Source: CATJXY01 sp964623925
Lineage (GTDB): Bacteria > Bacillota_I > Bacilli_A > Erysipelotrichales > Erysipelotrichaceae
Assembly (NCBI GenBank): GCA_964623925.1
Contig: CAZUVT010000029.1
Location: 1 to 17,114, forward strand
Reading direction: 5' to 3'
DNA length: 17,114 nucleotides
The position numbers and the translations under genes are program-made. The notes under the pieces are model-generated. The model did no database searches. It saw nothing but the letters and a program-made list of their open reading frames with translations, and was not told the origin of the DNA. Positions 6,542 to 13,356 of this stretch are shown one piece after another; the first letter of the stretch is position 1; every line of letters starts with the position of its first letter.

Positions 6542-6568
6542 ATAAAGTGCAGGATTTCTGCACTTTAT
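6542..6568 (-). terminator. Terminator-like hairpin at the end of the YcxB-like gene
   Basis: ATAAAGTGCAG (6542-6552) pairs perfectly with CTGCACTTTAT (6558-6568) across a 5-nt loop. The stop codon of the minus-strand gene lies in the stem. It sits between convergent genes and has only moderately U-rich flanks on either strand, so it may act in both directions. Confidence 0.55.
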
Positions 6569-7086
6569 GCTTCTTTATGGGAGTAGCTGAGACTGGATGA
6601 TTTCTTTTTCATGCATGTCTTGACAAACTGGCCTTTGATTTCATCGCTTTCAAATATTCTCCAGGGAATCAGGAATGTCTGTTGATTAAAGTGGATGATC
6701 ATACAGCTTTGAAGACATTGGAATTCAGTCAGTTCGTTGATTTCTTGCTGATTGATAAGCAGTGTGTTGGATTCAGTATCAAATTGGAAAGAGATTTCAT
6801 TTCTGCATATAGGGAATGGAAGAGATCTGTTTTCTGCGAAGCAGTGAACTTTTGATTTCCAAAACCAGTCACTGCCTCTGAACAGCCAAGCCATTGCCAA
6901 GAGGGTGAGGATCAGTTTTCCGAAACTTGTATGAAGATGCTCAAAGCATTCGTAAGTGAGAAGCAAAAAGAAAGGAACGGTAAAGCAGATTTCGAAATAG
7001 TGAAATTTATAGGCGGTTGAACCCAGAGCTTGAAAGTAAATGAATTCGTCAAGCTCGGATTTTTCAAGTCTGTATTTTGTTTTCAT
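6565..7086 (-). CDS. YcxB-like membrane protein
   Basis: 173 aa, with an AGGTG ribosome binding site before ATG 7086. An N-terminal cytoplasmic segment is followed by two membrane helices (about residues 30-46 and 55-70). A C-terminal domain of about 90 residues contains LLINQQEINELTEFQC and TFLIPWRIF. A two-helix hairpin with a PH-like C-terminal region, including the motif of an aromatic/hydrophobic run then IP-R-F, is typical of YcxB-like proteins, whose function is unknown. It lies downstream of divIC on the same strand, but a strong terminator (7133-7163) separates the two, so it is probably expressed separately or by read-through. The family call rests on pattern recognition only. Confidence 0.75.
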   Translation of the reverse strand: MKTKYRLEKSELDEFIYFQALGSTAYKFHYFEICFTVPFFLLLTYECFEHLHTSFGKLILTLLAMAWLFRGSDWFWKSKVHCFAENRSLPFPICRNEISFQFDTESNTLLINQQEINELTEFQCLQSCMIIHFNQQTFLIPWRIFESDEIKGQFVKTCMKKKSSSLSYSHKEA

Positions 7087-7132
7087 TTTATCACCTGGTT
7101 TATAGGTATGAAATGAAAGCGAAAAATATTAC

Positions 7133-7163
7133 AAAAAAAGCCGATAAAATTTAATTTATCGAC
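7133..7163 (-). terminator. Intrinsic terminator of the pth-divIC cluster
   Basis: On the minus strand GTCGATAAA pairs with TTTATCGGC across a 6-nt loop, followed at once by seven Ts. This is a clear rho-independent terminator 10 nt downstream of the divIC stop codon. It marks the end of the conserved cluster. Confidence 0.85.
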
Positions 7164-7172
7164 TTAAATCAG

Positions 7173-7499
7173 CTATTTATCAAGCGGGGAAAGATAGAAG
7201 ACCTGTTCTCCCTCTTTTGAAACGGAGTATTTTCCGCGGGCATAGCTTTGAATATAATCCTCATCGTTCAGCTTTTCTTTTTGAACGACGAGATAATCAT
7301 TTTCTTTTTGGACTGTTTCCAACTGGGCACGAGCTTCTTCTACCTGTGCTTTTAAGGCCATTGTTGTCTGAATTTCCGAATAGACACTGAGTAAAAATAC
7401 ACAGGAAAGAACAACTGCAATCAAACTGATAATGGCGTAAATCGGTTTATTTTTTCGCCGAGTTTTCTTTACGACTGGACTTGCCGGCTGATTTTCCAT
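7173..7499 (-). CDS. divIC: Septum formation initiator, DivIC/FtsB family
   Basis: 108 aa bitopic membrane protein. It has a basic cytoplasmic N-terminus (KKTRRKNK, residues 11-18), one membrane helix (about 19-40), a coiled coil (about 41-78) and the family tail DEDYIQSYARGKYSVSKEGEQVFYL. In Bacillota DivIC joins FtsL and DivIB in the divisome and acts on the extracellular side of the septal membrane. A strong AAAGGAGGG ribosome binding site lies before ATG 7499, inside the end of yabQ; the genes overlap by 53 nt. Its place after yabPQ is the same as in Bacillus subtilis. It is the last gene before the cluster terminator. Confidence 0.93.
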   Translation of the reverse strand: MENQPASPVVKKTRRKNKPIYAIISLIAVVLSCVFLLSVYSEIQTTMALKAQVEEARAQLETVQKENDYLVVQKEKLNDEDYIQSYARGKYSVSKEGEQVFYLSPLDK

Positions 7500-7896
7500 G
7501 CTTTTTCCCTCCTTTTAATCTTTTTCCCAGTACATCTATTATACTGAATAAAGGAGAAATTGCAAGTGAAAAGCGAATGAAAATCATCTTCACGAAGCGT
7601 TCAACGAATCGGAACAGAGAAGCGAAGATCGGATCATAGATGAATTGATAGATCAAAAGGCCAATCAGAAAGAGAACTAAAAGGTAAGGATGAGTACGTC
7701 CTCCGTTGATTTGAAACATCACGGTAAACAGAGTGCAGACAAAGACTGCCATTGCGCACAGATCGACTGGGAGTTTCCGTTTTTTTCCTTTGACCAAGAT
7801 CCATAAGCTGTTATGAAAATGGGCTAAAAAACCGAAGAGCCAACCGGCCGCAAGATGAACGGCAACTGCCTGAATCTGTTCAGGCAGCGTGATCAT
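7447..7896 (-). CDS. yabQ: Spore cortex biosynthesis protein YabQ
   Basis: 149 aa polytopic membrane protein with hydrophobic segments at about residues 8-28, 42-62 and 70-90 and a weaker amphipathic one near 95-120. The family is required for spore cortex synthesis in B. subtilis, where the protein sits in the mother-cell-side spore membranes. This copy is short compared with the Bacillus protein (about 210 aa). It ends in a Lys/Gly/Ser-rich tail encoded by the same bases that carry the ribosome binding site and first codons of divIC. The ATG overlaps the yabP stop codon, showing translational coupling. Identification rests on position between yabP and divIC plus membrane topology. Confidence 0.85.
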   Translation of the reverse strand: MITLPEQIQAVAVHLAAGWLFGFLAHFHNSLWILVKGKKRKLPVDLCAMAVFVCTLFTVMFQINGGRTHPYLLVLFLIGLLIYQFIYDPIFASLFRFVERFVKMIFIRFSLAISPLFSIIDVLGKRLKGGKKHGKSAGKSSRKENSAKK

Positions 7897-8201
7897 TTAA
7901 GAAGGCGGGCAAGGAAATGTTCTTTTTCATAATCCGATTTCTTGTTCGTGAGATACTGAATCGTTTCGATCAATCCTTTAATGCATACTTCTCCCCGCTC
8001 TGTATCCAGTTTTCCCAAAGCAAGATCTTTGCCTTGTACAAGCATCCAGCCCTGAGAGGTTTCTAATAGAAACTCACTGGAATCAAAGCTGTCGATCTGT
8101 TTGACTCCGGTCAGATCCAAGATCTTGCGATCTTTTAAGATGAGATTATGATAAGGATTTGCCTCAAATTTCAAAGGGTTGCTTACTAATTGTTCACTCA
8201 T
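7893..8201 (-). CDS. yabP: Sporulation protein YabP
   Basis: 102 aa soluble protein of the YabP/YqfC family: the NLILKDRKILDLTGVKQIDSFDSSEFLLET region is the typical beta-rich family core, followed by a GWMLVQGKDLALGKLDTERGEV strand/turn segment. In B. subtilis yabP is expressed under sigma-E in the mother cell and has little or no individual phenotype; it precedes yabQ. Here it overlaps yabQ by 4 nt. Its ribosome binding site, AGGAGG (8212-8217), lies inside a 13-bp stem, and a sigma-E-like promoter precedes it. Confidence 0.93.
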   Translation of the reverse strand: MSEQLVSNPLKFEANPYHNLILKDRKILDLTGVKQIDSFDSSEFLLETSQGWMLVQGKDLALGKLDTERGEVCIKGLIETIQYLTNKKSDYEKEHFLARLLK

Positions 8202-8209
8202 AATGATAA

Positions 8210-8245
8210 AACCTCCTATTCACTTCATTCTATGAACAGGAGGTT
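8210..8245 (-). promoter_or_regulatory. Hairpin that would mask the yabP ribosome binding site
   Basis: On the minus strand AACCTCCTGTTCA (8245 to 8233) pairs with TGAATAGGAGGTT (8222 to 8210) across a 10-nt loop, with 13 pairs including one G-U. The right arm contains the yabP AGGAGG. The left arm starts 4 nt after the rqcP stop codon. In a read-through mRNA from rqcP the site would be paired. A transcript starting between the arms would leave it free. The structure could alternatively be a weak terminator, as it is followed by TT-TTATC. Confidence 0.6.
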
Positions 8246-8255
8246 CTTCTTATTC
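8227..8255 (-). promoter_or_regulatory. Sigma-E-like promoter for yabP-yabQ-divIC
   Basis: On the minus strand GAATAAG (8255-8249, overlapping the rqcP stop) and CATAGAAT (8234-8227) are 14 bp apart. The B. subtilis sigma-E consensus is roughly KMATATT and CATACAMT at 14-15 bp. The -10 matches at 7 of 8 positions and the -35 at 5 of 7. The predicted start near 8220 falls after the left arm of the masking hairpin. yabP is a sigma-E gene in B. subtilis. Confidence 0.5.
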
Positions 8256-8507
8256 AACAAATTTTTCTTCGACAACGGTATACATCAAAGGGGCATCTTC
8301 CTTTTTGGCAAATTCCCTTGTGCTTTGTACCTGAACGGTGAGCTGCCGCTGACCGAAAATGACTGTGATCTGATCGCCGGTCTGGACTTCAGAAGCTGGT
8401 TTTGCAACTTTGCCGTTGATCAGGATGCGGTCATGATCTGCCAGTTCTTTGGCAATCGTTCTTCTCTTTAATATTCTGGATACTTTTAAAAACTTATCGA
8501 TTCTCAT
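8250..8507 (-). CDS. rqcP: RqcP, S4-domain ribosome quality control factor (YabO)
   Basis: 85 aa, the standard length, with GGGGAG upstream of ATG 8507. Nearly all of it is an S4 RNA-binding fold: MRIDKFLKVSRILKRRTIAKELADHDRI, then ILINGKVAKPASEVQTGDQITV. RqcP binds stalled 50S-peptidyl-tRNA complexes next to RqcH and helps elongate C-terminal alanine tails. The gene sits between spoVT and yabP as in other Bacillota, although yabM and yabN are absent here. It starts 27 bp after spoVT, so it is probably co-transcribed with it and by read-through from pth-mfd. Confidence 0.93.
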   Translation of the reverse strand: MRIDKFLKVSRILKRRTIAKELADHDRILINGKVAKPASEVQTGDQITVIFGQRQLTVQVQSTREFAKKEDAPLMYTVVEEKFVE

Positions 8508-8534
8508 TCTGTTTCTCCCCTAATACTGATTTAA

Positions 8535-9056
8535 TTAATGCTCATGCTTTTTGGCGAGCAATCGGCTATATGCCTGCACGATTTCTTTCTGTGTGTCGGT
8601 ACAATTCTGTCCATCGATAACGACAAAGCTTCCAAACCAATCTCCATAAACATTGATCGGACTGATAAAGCCGCTTACTTGCCGCTCGCTTTCCTTTAAA
8701 ATGCGAACATTTTCAAAGGAAGCAGGATGGTAGTTTTTAACTGTATAAAGAAAGTCCTTTGTGCATTCGCCATAATTTCCGTCACTGTCGAACTTTCCAT
8801 GCTGGCAGCGGATCTGATCATCGTGAATGAAGAGCACTTCTTTTTTTAATAGGTCTTCTAAAGCCAGACACATCGTTTCAATATCGCTTTCATCTTCTTT
8901 AAGTGCTGAGAATTTTTCAATGACGATCTGATTCTCTTCGTTGATGAAAAATTCAATCATATCGCCGTCTTTCATGCGGTGAAGACTGCGCAGTTCCTTG
9001 GGAATGACGAGTCTTCCCAGATCATCCAGTCTTCTGACTATTCCTGTAGCTTTCAT
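8535..9056 (-). CDS. spoVT: Stage V sporulation transcription factor SpoVT
   Basis: The start is placed at ATG 9056 (MKATGIVRRLDDLGRLVIPK), where an AAGGAG site lies 8 nt upstream. A longer reading from 9077 would absorb that site. The product is 173 aa, close to the usual ~178. Residues 1-50 are an AbrB/SpoVT swapped-hairpin DNA-binding domain; residues about 57-173 are a GAF-like domain. SpoVT acts in the forespore, tuning sigma-G-dependent genes late in sporulation. A sigma-G-like promoter is visible at 9089-9118, consistent with forespore expression. Position after mfd is conserved with B. subtilis. Confidence 0.95.
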   Translation of the reverse strand: MKATGIVRRLDDLGRLVIPKELRSLHRMKDGDMIEFFINEENQIVIEKFSALKEDESDIETMCLALEDLLKKEVLFIHDDQIRCQHGKFDSDGNYGECTKDFLYTVKNYHPASFENVRILKESERQVSGFISPINVYGDWFGSFVVIDGQNCTDTQKEIVQAYSRLLAKKHEH

Positions 9057-9088
9057 ACCTGCATCTCCTTCATACATTCATACAGGAT

Positions 9089-9118
9089 TATTATGAGCAA
9101 TTTTCAGGATTTTATTCT
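9089..9118 (-). promoter_or_regulatory. Sigma-G-like promoter for spoVT
   Basis: On the minus strand AGAATA (9118-9113) and CATAATA (9095-9089) are separated by 17 bp. The B. subtilis forespore sigma-G pattern is about TGAATA and CATAMTA at 17-18 bp. The spacing and the -10 match well. It lies in the 95-bp gap between mfd and spoVT, giving a short leader. spoVT is a known sigma-G gene in B. subtilis. Confidence 0.5.
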
Positions 9119-9151
9119 TGGATCGGATGAAAAGAAAATTCGTTGATTACG

Positions 9152-12100
9152 CTAATCATGCTTTTTCAAGCGAGTGCTTCTTTCCAGCATTTCGATGGCG
9201 ACAAAAAGCCGGTCATTGATTTTCGGAACGGTGGCAATGATCCTGCCCTGCATATATTTTAAGGCAATATCTCTGGAAATGGAAGTGAAACATTCAAACA
9301 GGGCGACACCATCCACTTCACTGGACCATTCTTTTGTAAAGGTGATTTCCAAGGCACCTTTGACTTCCTTGAATTTTTCGATGCGCTCTTCATTCATTAG
9401 AAGTTCCAGCTGCTTCTTTTCAAAAAGCAGGCTCACGGATTTCGGAAGCTTGCCGTAGGTGTCCGTGATTTCTTCTTTCAGATCCAAAAGCGCTTTTTTG
9501 GATTTGATCTGATCGATACGCTGATATAACGTGATCTTTTCCAGATCCTGCGGTGCAAAACTTTGCGGGATATAGCCGTCTACCGGAATCGGTGCATGCA
9601 TGATCGTTTCTGTTTCTTTCGAGGTGACCAGACCTTTTTTCTCATCGATTGCTTCCTTCAGCATTTCAATATACATATCGATGCCGACGGTATCAATGAA
9701 TCCGGATTGTTCTGCCCCTAAAAGATCACCGGCTCCACGGATCGTCAAGTCACGCATGGCAATCTTATATCCACTTCCGAGCTGTGTGAATTCCTTGATT
9801 GCCTGAAGTCTTTTTTCTGCCACTTCGCTTAGCTGTTTTTTTGATTTAACCATCAGATAAGCATAAGCCAGGCGGTCGCTTCTTCCAACCCGGCCTTTGA
9901 TCTGATAGAGCTGGCTTAACCCAAAAGTATCGGCGCTTTCAATCAGGATCGTATTGGCATTGGGAATGTCGATCCCCGTTTCAATGATTGTTGTGCAGAT
10001 CAGAACATTGTATTCATTCAGAATAAAGTTCTGCATGACTTCTTCGATTTCATCTCGACTCATCTTGCCATGGGCAACTCCGACTTTCGCTTCCGGCAAG
10101 GCTTTTTGAATTTGTCTTGCGACATTGTAGATCTCTAAGGTGTTATTGAAAAGATAGAAGACTTGGCCGCCTCTTGCGAGCTCGCGCTGAATGACTTCTT
10201 TGATGACACCTTTATTTTTTTCTAATACATAGGTTTGAACAGGAAGTCGATTACTTGGCGGTGTTTCCAATTGTGAAAGCTGACGGATCCCGATCAAAGA
10301 CATCTGCAAGGTTCTCGGAATCGGGGTGGCAGAAAGGGAAAGGACATCAATGGATTGTTTCATTTCTTTGATTTTTTCCTTATGCTCTACTCCAAACCGC
10401 TGTTCCTCATCAATAATCAGAAATCCGAGATCCTTAAACCGAACATCTTTGGATAAAAGGCGGTGAGTTCCGATCAGGATATCCACTTTTCCTTCTTTTG
10501 TATCCCGGAGGATCTCTTTGATGGAAGCAGGTGGGACAAAACGATTCAGGACCCTGACATTGACCGCGTAGTTCTTGAATCGATCTCGGAATGTTTTATA
10601 GTGCTGCGAAGAGAGGATCGTGGTCGGACAAGGATAAGCGACCTGCTTGCCGTTTTCAACGGCTTTGAAGGCGGCTCGGATCGCGACTTCCGTTTTACCG
10701 AATCCGACATCGCCGCAAAGCAGTCTGTCCATCGGCTTATCACGCATCATATCCTGCTTGATCTCCTGAATGGCCACTTTTTGATCGGGAGTGAGTTCGT
10801 ATTCAAACTGTTTTTCAAATTCGATCTGGTCCTCGCTATCAGGACCAAATGCAAATCCGATATTGTTTTCTCTTTGGGCATAAAGTTCGATCAATCTTTC
10901 TGCAATGTTGTCAACACTCTCTTTGATTTTGGATTTTGTCTTGCTCCACTCGCTGCTTCCGAGCTTATTCAGCTTCGGTACGACGCCTTCTCTGGAAACG
11001 AATTTCCGTACCAGTCTGAATTGTTCCAAAGGAACATATAGGCTGTCATCTCCTTTATAGATGACGTGCAGAAAATCCTTGTGTAACTTGTTGATGACTT
11101 TTGTTTCGATTCCGACATACTGGCCGACGCCGTGCTGGGAGTGAACGATATAATCGCCTCTTTGCAGATCTTCATAACTGCTCAGGACTTCTGCTTCTTT
11201 AAATTTATTGGCATATCTTCCGATGCGTACATGCTTATTAAACAGTTCTTTGGAGGAATAGAGAATAATGTGCTCCTTTTCACAGTCAATTCCTTCATCC
11301 ATTTCCTTAAATAAGATGTTGAAATCGGTGAGTTCTTCATCTTCATCTGTCATCAAATGATAGTGAATATCATTATCTATACATGCCTGTAACAGCTCTT
11401 TTGCTTCACTTTCGAGGATACAGCAGAGGACTTTTTTTGTTTCAGATTGTTTTTTCATGATCGGCAACAGATGCATCAGACTCTGCTGTCCGACATCGAC
11501 ATTGCAGATCAAAGATTCGGCAACAGAAGCAAAACTATCCAGTTCTTCTATTTCAAAGATCCTTCTTTTGGATAAACAGGTATTGTAATCATGGAACACT
11601 TGGAAGTGAGAAAGACTTCGCTGTTCACTGATTAACTCCTGAAGATATTCGATCGTTTCTTCCAGCAGCTGGTGAATGTGTTGAAGGATGCGATCATGAG
11701 TGGATTCGATGATGAGCGGATCTTGAATATAATCTAAGATACAGGCAGAATTTGCCAGATAGGAATAATATAGATATAAGCGGTTTTCCTTGATTTGATT
11801 GCTCAACAGATCAAGATCTTGCTCAAGGTGATCTTGCAGGATCTTGAATTGTTCCGGTTCGATCTTTTGCTTCGCCTGCTCCAGTTTTCCCAGGCATTTC
11901 ATCCGGATTTCCTGAATATCCTCTTCTTCAAAAAGGATATCCGTAGCGGGGATGATCGTGATACTTTCCAAGGTGCGGATCGTTCGTTGCGATGAAATAT
12001 CAAAGAAGCGGATGCTTTCGATTTCATCATCGAAAAATTCAATTCGGATCGGATCGTTTTCATTCATGGAATAGAGGTCGATAATTCCACCGCGCACGGC

Positions 12101-12604
12101 AAAACAAAGAGGCTGGTCGACTCGATTTACCATTTGATAACCTGCTTTGATCAATGTTTCCTTTAATTGTTTCATGGAAATTCTTTGATTTAATTTCAAC
12201 GAGATGCTTCTTGACTTAAAGGTTTCTGGCAGAGGAAGCATACGGATCACAGCGGCAGCATGCGTGATGATGATGCGCGGATGATCATCTAAAAGAAGCG
12301 ACATGGTTTCGATCTTTTTGGCATTCATTTCCGGGCTGGTTGCGATCGATTCAACGCGAAGGCTTTCTTCCACGGCAAAAAGGGTACAGTTTTTTTCCTG
12401 TACCAGGTTGGCTATTTTATTGTACAGTCGCTGGGCATTGTACAAGTTGTTTTTGATGACGACAAGATTTTGCGGACATTTCTGATAAGCGGCACTCAGC
12501 ACCAACGCTTCTTCATTCAAACTTTGAAAAGAAACACCGCCGCTTTGATCTATAAGTGCATTGACGGCAGGATTTTGAGCGAGTGCTTCTAAGAGGCTTC
12601 TCAT
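9152..12604 (-). CDS. mfd: Transcription-repair coupling factor Mfd
   Basis: 1150 aa, full length for the family. Mfd recognises RNA polymerase stalled at DNA lesions, removes it by ATP-driven translocation and recruits UvrA. Domains in order: N-terminal UvrB-like region without a working Walker motif (about 1-350); RNA polymerase-interacting domain from about residue 475 (DLQRGDYIVHSQHGVGQYVG); RecG-like translocase with Walker A GDVGFGKTEVA (about 628), DEEQ box (about 731) and motif VI GRVGRSD (about 903); C-terminal TRCF regulatory domain (about 1000-1110). The start overlaps the pth stop by 4 nt (ATGA), so translation is coupled. The anti-sigma gene fin, found between pth and mfd in B. 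subtilis, is absent. No frameshift is seen. Confidence 0.98.
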   Translation of the reverse strand: MRSLLEALAQNPAVNALIDQSGGVSFQSLNEEALVLSAAYQKCPQNLVVIKNNLYNAQRLYNKIANLVQEKNCTLFAVEESLRVESIATSPEMNAKKIETMSLLLDDHPRIIITHAAAVIRMLPLPETFKSRSISLKLNQRISMKQLKETLIKAGYQMVNRVDQPLCFAVRGGIIDLYSMNENDPIRIEFFDDEIESIRFFDISSQRTIRTLESITIIPATDILFEEEDIQEIRMKCLGKLEQAKQKIEPEQFKILQDHLEQDLDLLSNQIKENRLYLYYSYLANSACILDYIQDPLIIESTHDRILQHIHQLLEETIEYLQELISEQRSLSHFQVFHDYNTCLSKRRIFEIEELDSFASVAESLICNVDVGQQSLMHLLPIMKKQSETKKVLCCILESEAKELLQACIDNDIHYHLMTDEDEELTDFNILFKEMDEGIDCEKEHIILYSSKELFNKHVRIGRYANKFKEAEVLSSYEDLQRGDYIVHSQHGVGQYVGIETKVINKLHKDFLHVIYKGDDSLYVPLEQFRLVRKFVSREGVVPKLNKLGSSEWSKTKSKIKESVDNIAERLIELYAQRENNIGFAFGPDSEDQIEFEKQFEYELTPDQKVAIQEIKQDMMRDKPMDRLLCGDVGFGKTEVAIRAAFKAVENGKQVAYPCPTTILSSQHYKTFRDRFKNYAVNVRVLNRFVPPASIKEILRDTKEGKVDILIGTHRLLSKDVRFKDLGFLIIDEEQRFGVEHKEKIKEMKQSIDVLSLSATPIPRTLQMSLIGIRQLSQLETPPSNRLPVQTYVLEKNKGVIKEVIQRELARGGQVFYLFNNTLEIYNVARQIQKALPEAKVGVAHGKMSRDEIEEVMQNFILNEYNVLICTTIIETGIDIPNANTILIESADTFGLSQLYQIKGRVGRSDRLAYAYLMVKSKKQLSEVAEKRLQAIKEFTQLGSGYKIAMRDLTIRGAGDLLGAEQSGFIDTVGIDMYIEMLKEAIDEKKGLVTSKETETIMHAPIPVDGYIPQSFAPQDLEKITLYQRIDQIKSKKALLDLKEEITDTYGKLPKSVSLLFEKKQLELLMNEERIEKFKEVKGALEITFTKEWSSEVDGVALFECFTSISRDIALKYMQGRIIATVPKINDRLFVAIEMLERSTRLKKHD

Positions 12605-13167
12605 CGTTTTCCTCCATTGTAGCGATTCATGACATTACTGAAAGAAAGTGTGATGCTGGCAACAGCTGCATTTGCGGCATTTTCTACGGCCTGGTCAAAT
12701 TCTTCTTTCTGCTCTTCCGGAATTTTCCCTAAAACATAATCGACCACCGGAATCAGTTTGCTCTTATCGATCCCGACGCGGATCCGTCGAATATCCTGAG
12801 TTCCAAGCAAGTTGATGATATGTTTCATTCCGTTTTGTCCTCCGGCACTTCCGGATTCCCGTATCCTGATCTTTCCGACAGGAAGATCCAGATCGTCATG
12901 AAGTATGAGAAGATCTTTTAGATCCAGCTTGTAAAACCGGACCGCTTCACTGACCGCATTTCCGGATAGATTCATGTAAGTCTGAGGCTTCATCAGCATC
13001 ACACTTTCACCATGAACTTTTCCTTCGGCAATAAGTGAGTTGAATTTTGTTTTATTGAATGAAAGCGAACATTTCTCGGCAACTTTATCAATGACCATGA
13101 ATCCGGCATTATGACGGGTTCTTTCATATTCTTTGCCGGGATTTCCTAATCCGACAATCAATTTCAT
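12601..13167 (-). CDS. pth: Peptidyl-tRNA hydrolase
   Basis: 188 aa, the usual bacterial length. Pth cleaves peptidyl-tRNA released early from ribosomes and is essential in most bacteria. The signature GLGNPGKEYERTRHNAGF carries N9 and catalytic H19. PQTYMNLSG has N66, HDDLDLP has the D91/D92 pair, and GSAGGQNGMKHI has N112; these match the known substrate-binding and catalytic residues. A strong AAAGGAGGAGG site precedes ATG 13167. It heads the minus-strand cluster and overlaps mfd by 4 nt. An extended -10 element lies just upstream. Confidence 0.98.
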   Translation of the reverse strand: MKLIVGLGNPGKEYERTRHNAGFMVIDKVAEKCSLSFNKTKFNSLIAEGKVHGESVMLMKPQTYMNLSGNAVSEAVRFYKLDLKDLLILHDDLDLPVGKIRIRESGSAGGQNGMKHIINLLGTQDIRRIRVGIDKSKLIPVVDYVLGKIPEEQKEEFDQAVENAANAAVASITLSFSNVMNRYNGGKR

Positions 13168-13196
13168 AAGATCCTCCTCCTTTACAAGCGTTTTTT

Positions 13197-13205
13197 ATTG
13201 TACCA
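13197..13205 (-). promoter_or_regulatory. Extended -10 promoter of the pth-mfd cluster
   Basis: On the minus strand TGG-TACAAT is a near-perfect extended -10 element about 30 nt upstream of the pth start codon. The -35 region is weak. It is probably the vegetative promoter of pth and mfd, with read-through into spoVT and rqcP. Confidence 0.55.
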
Positions 13206-13274
13206 TAGACTGAGGTAAAATTCTAATAATTCATAAAGAATTGATGCAAATCAAAGAATTTTCAAGAATAGAGG

Positions 13275-13303
13275 TTGAATGAAAAAATAAAAAGACTTAT
13301 GAT
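13275..13303 (+). promoter_or_regulatory. Sigma-A-type promoter of the PHP protein gene
   Basis: TTGAAT (13275-13280) and TATGAT (13298-13303) lie 17 bp apart. The gene starts at 13357 with AAAGGAG at 13344-13350. A second possible -10, TATAAA at 13321, has no matching -35. Confidence 0.5.
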
Positions 13304-13356
13304 AAAGAAGTTACGTACATTATAAAGATACAAAAATCAAAATAAAGGAGAGAAAT

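Noticed and set aside
8190..8471. 93-codon + strand frame opposite rqcP and the yabP leader
   Set aside because: It is antisense to rqcP, and its start region is explained by the masking hairpin and promoter on the other strand.
10463..11041. 192-codon open frame on the + strand opposite mfd
   Set aside because: It lies wholly antisense to intact mfd coding sequence, has no ribosome binding site of note and reads as a shadow frame.
11945..11965. Single CAATTCGGATC match to the operator core inside mfd
   Set aside because: It is not tandem, has no promoter context and lies in coding sequence.
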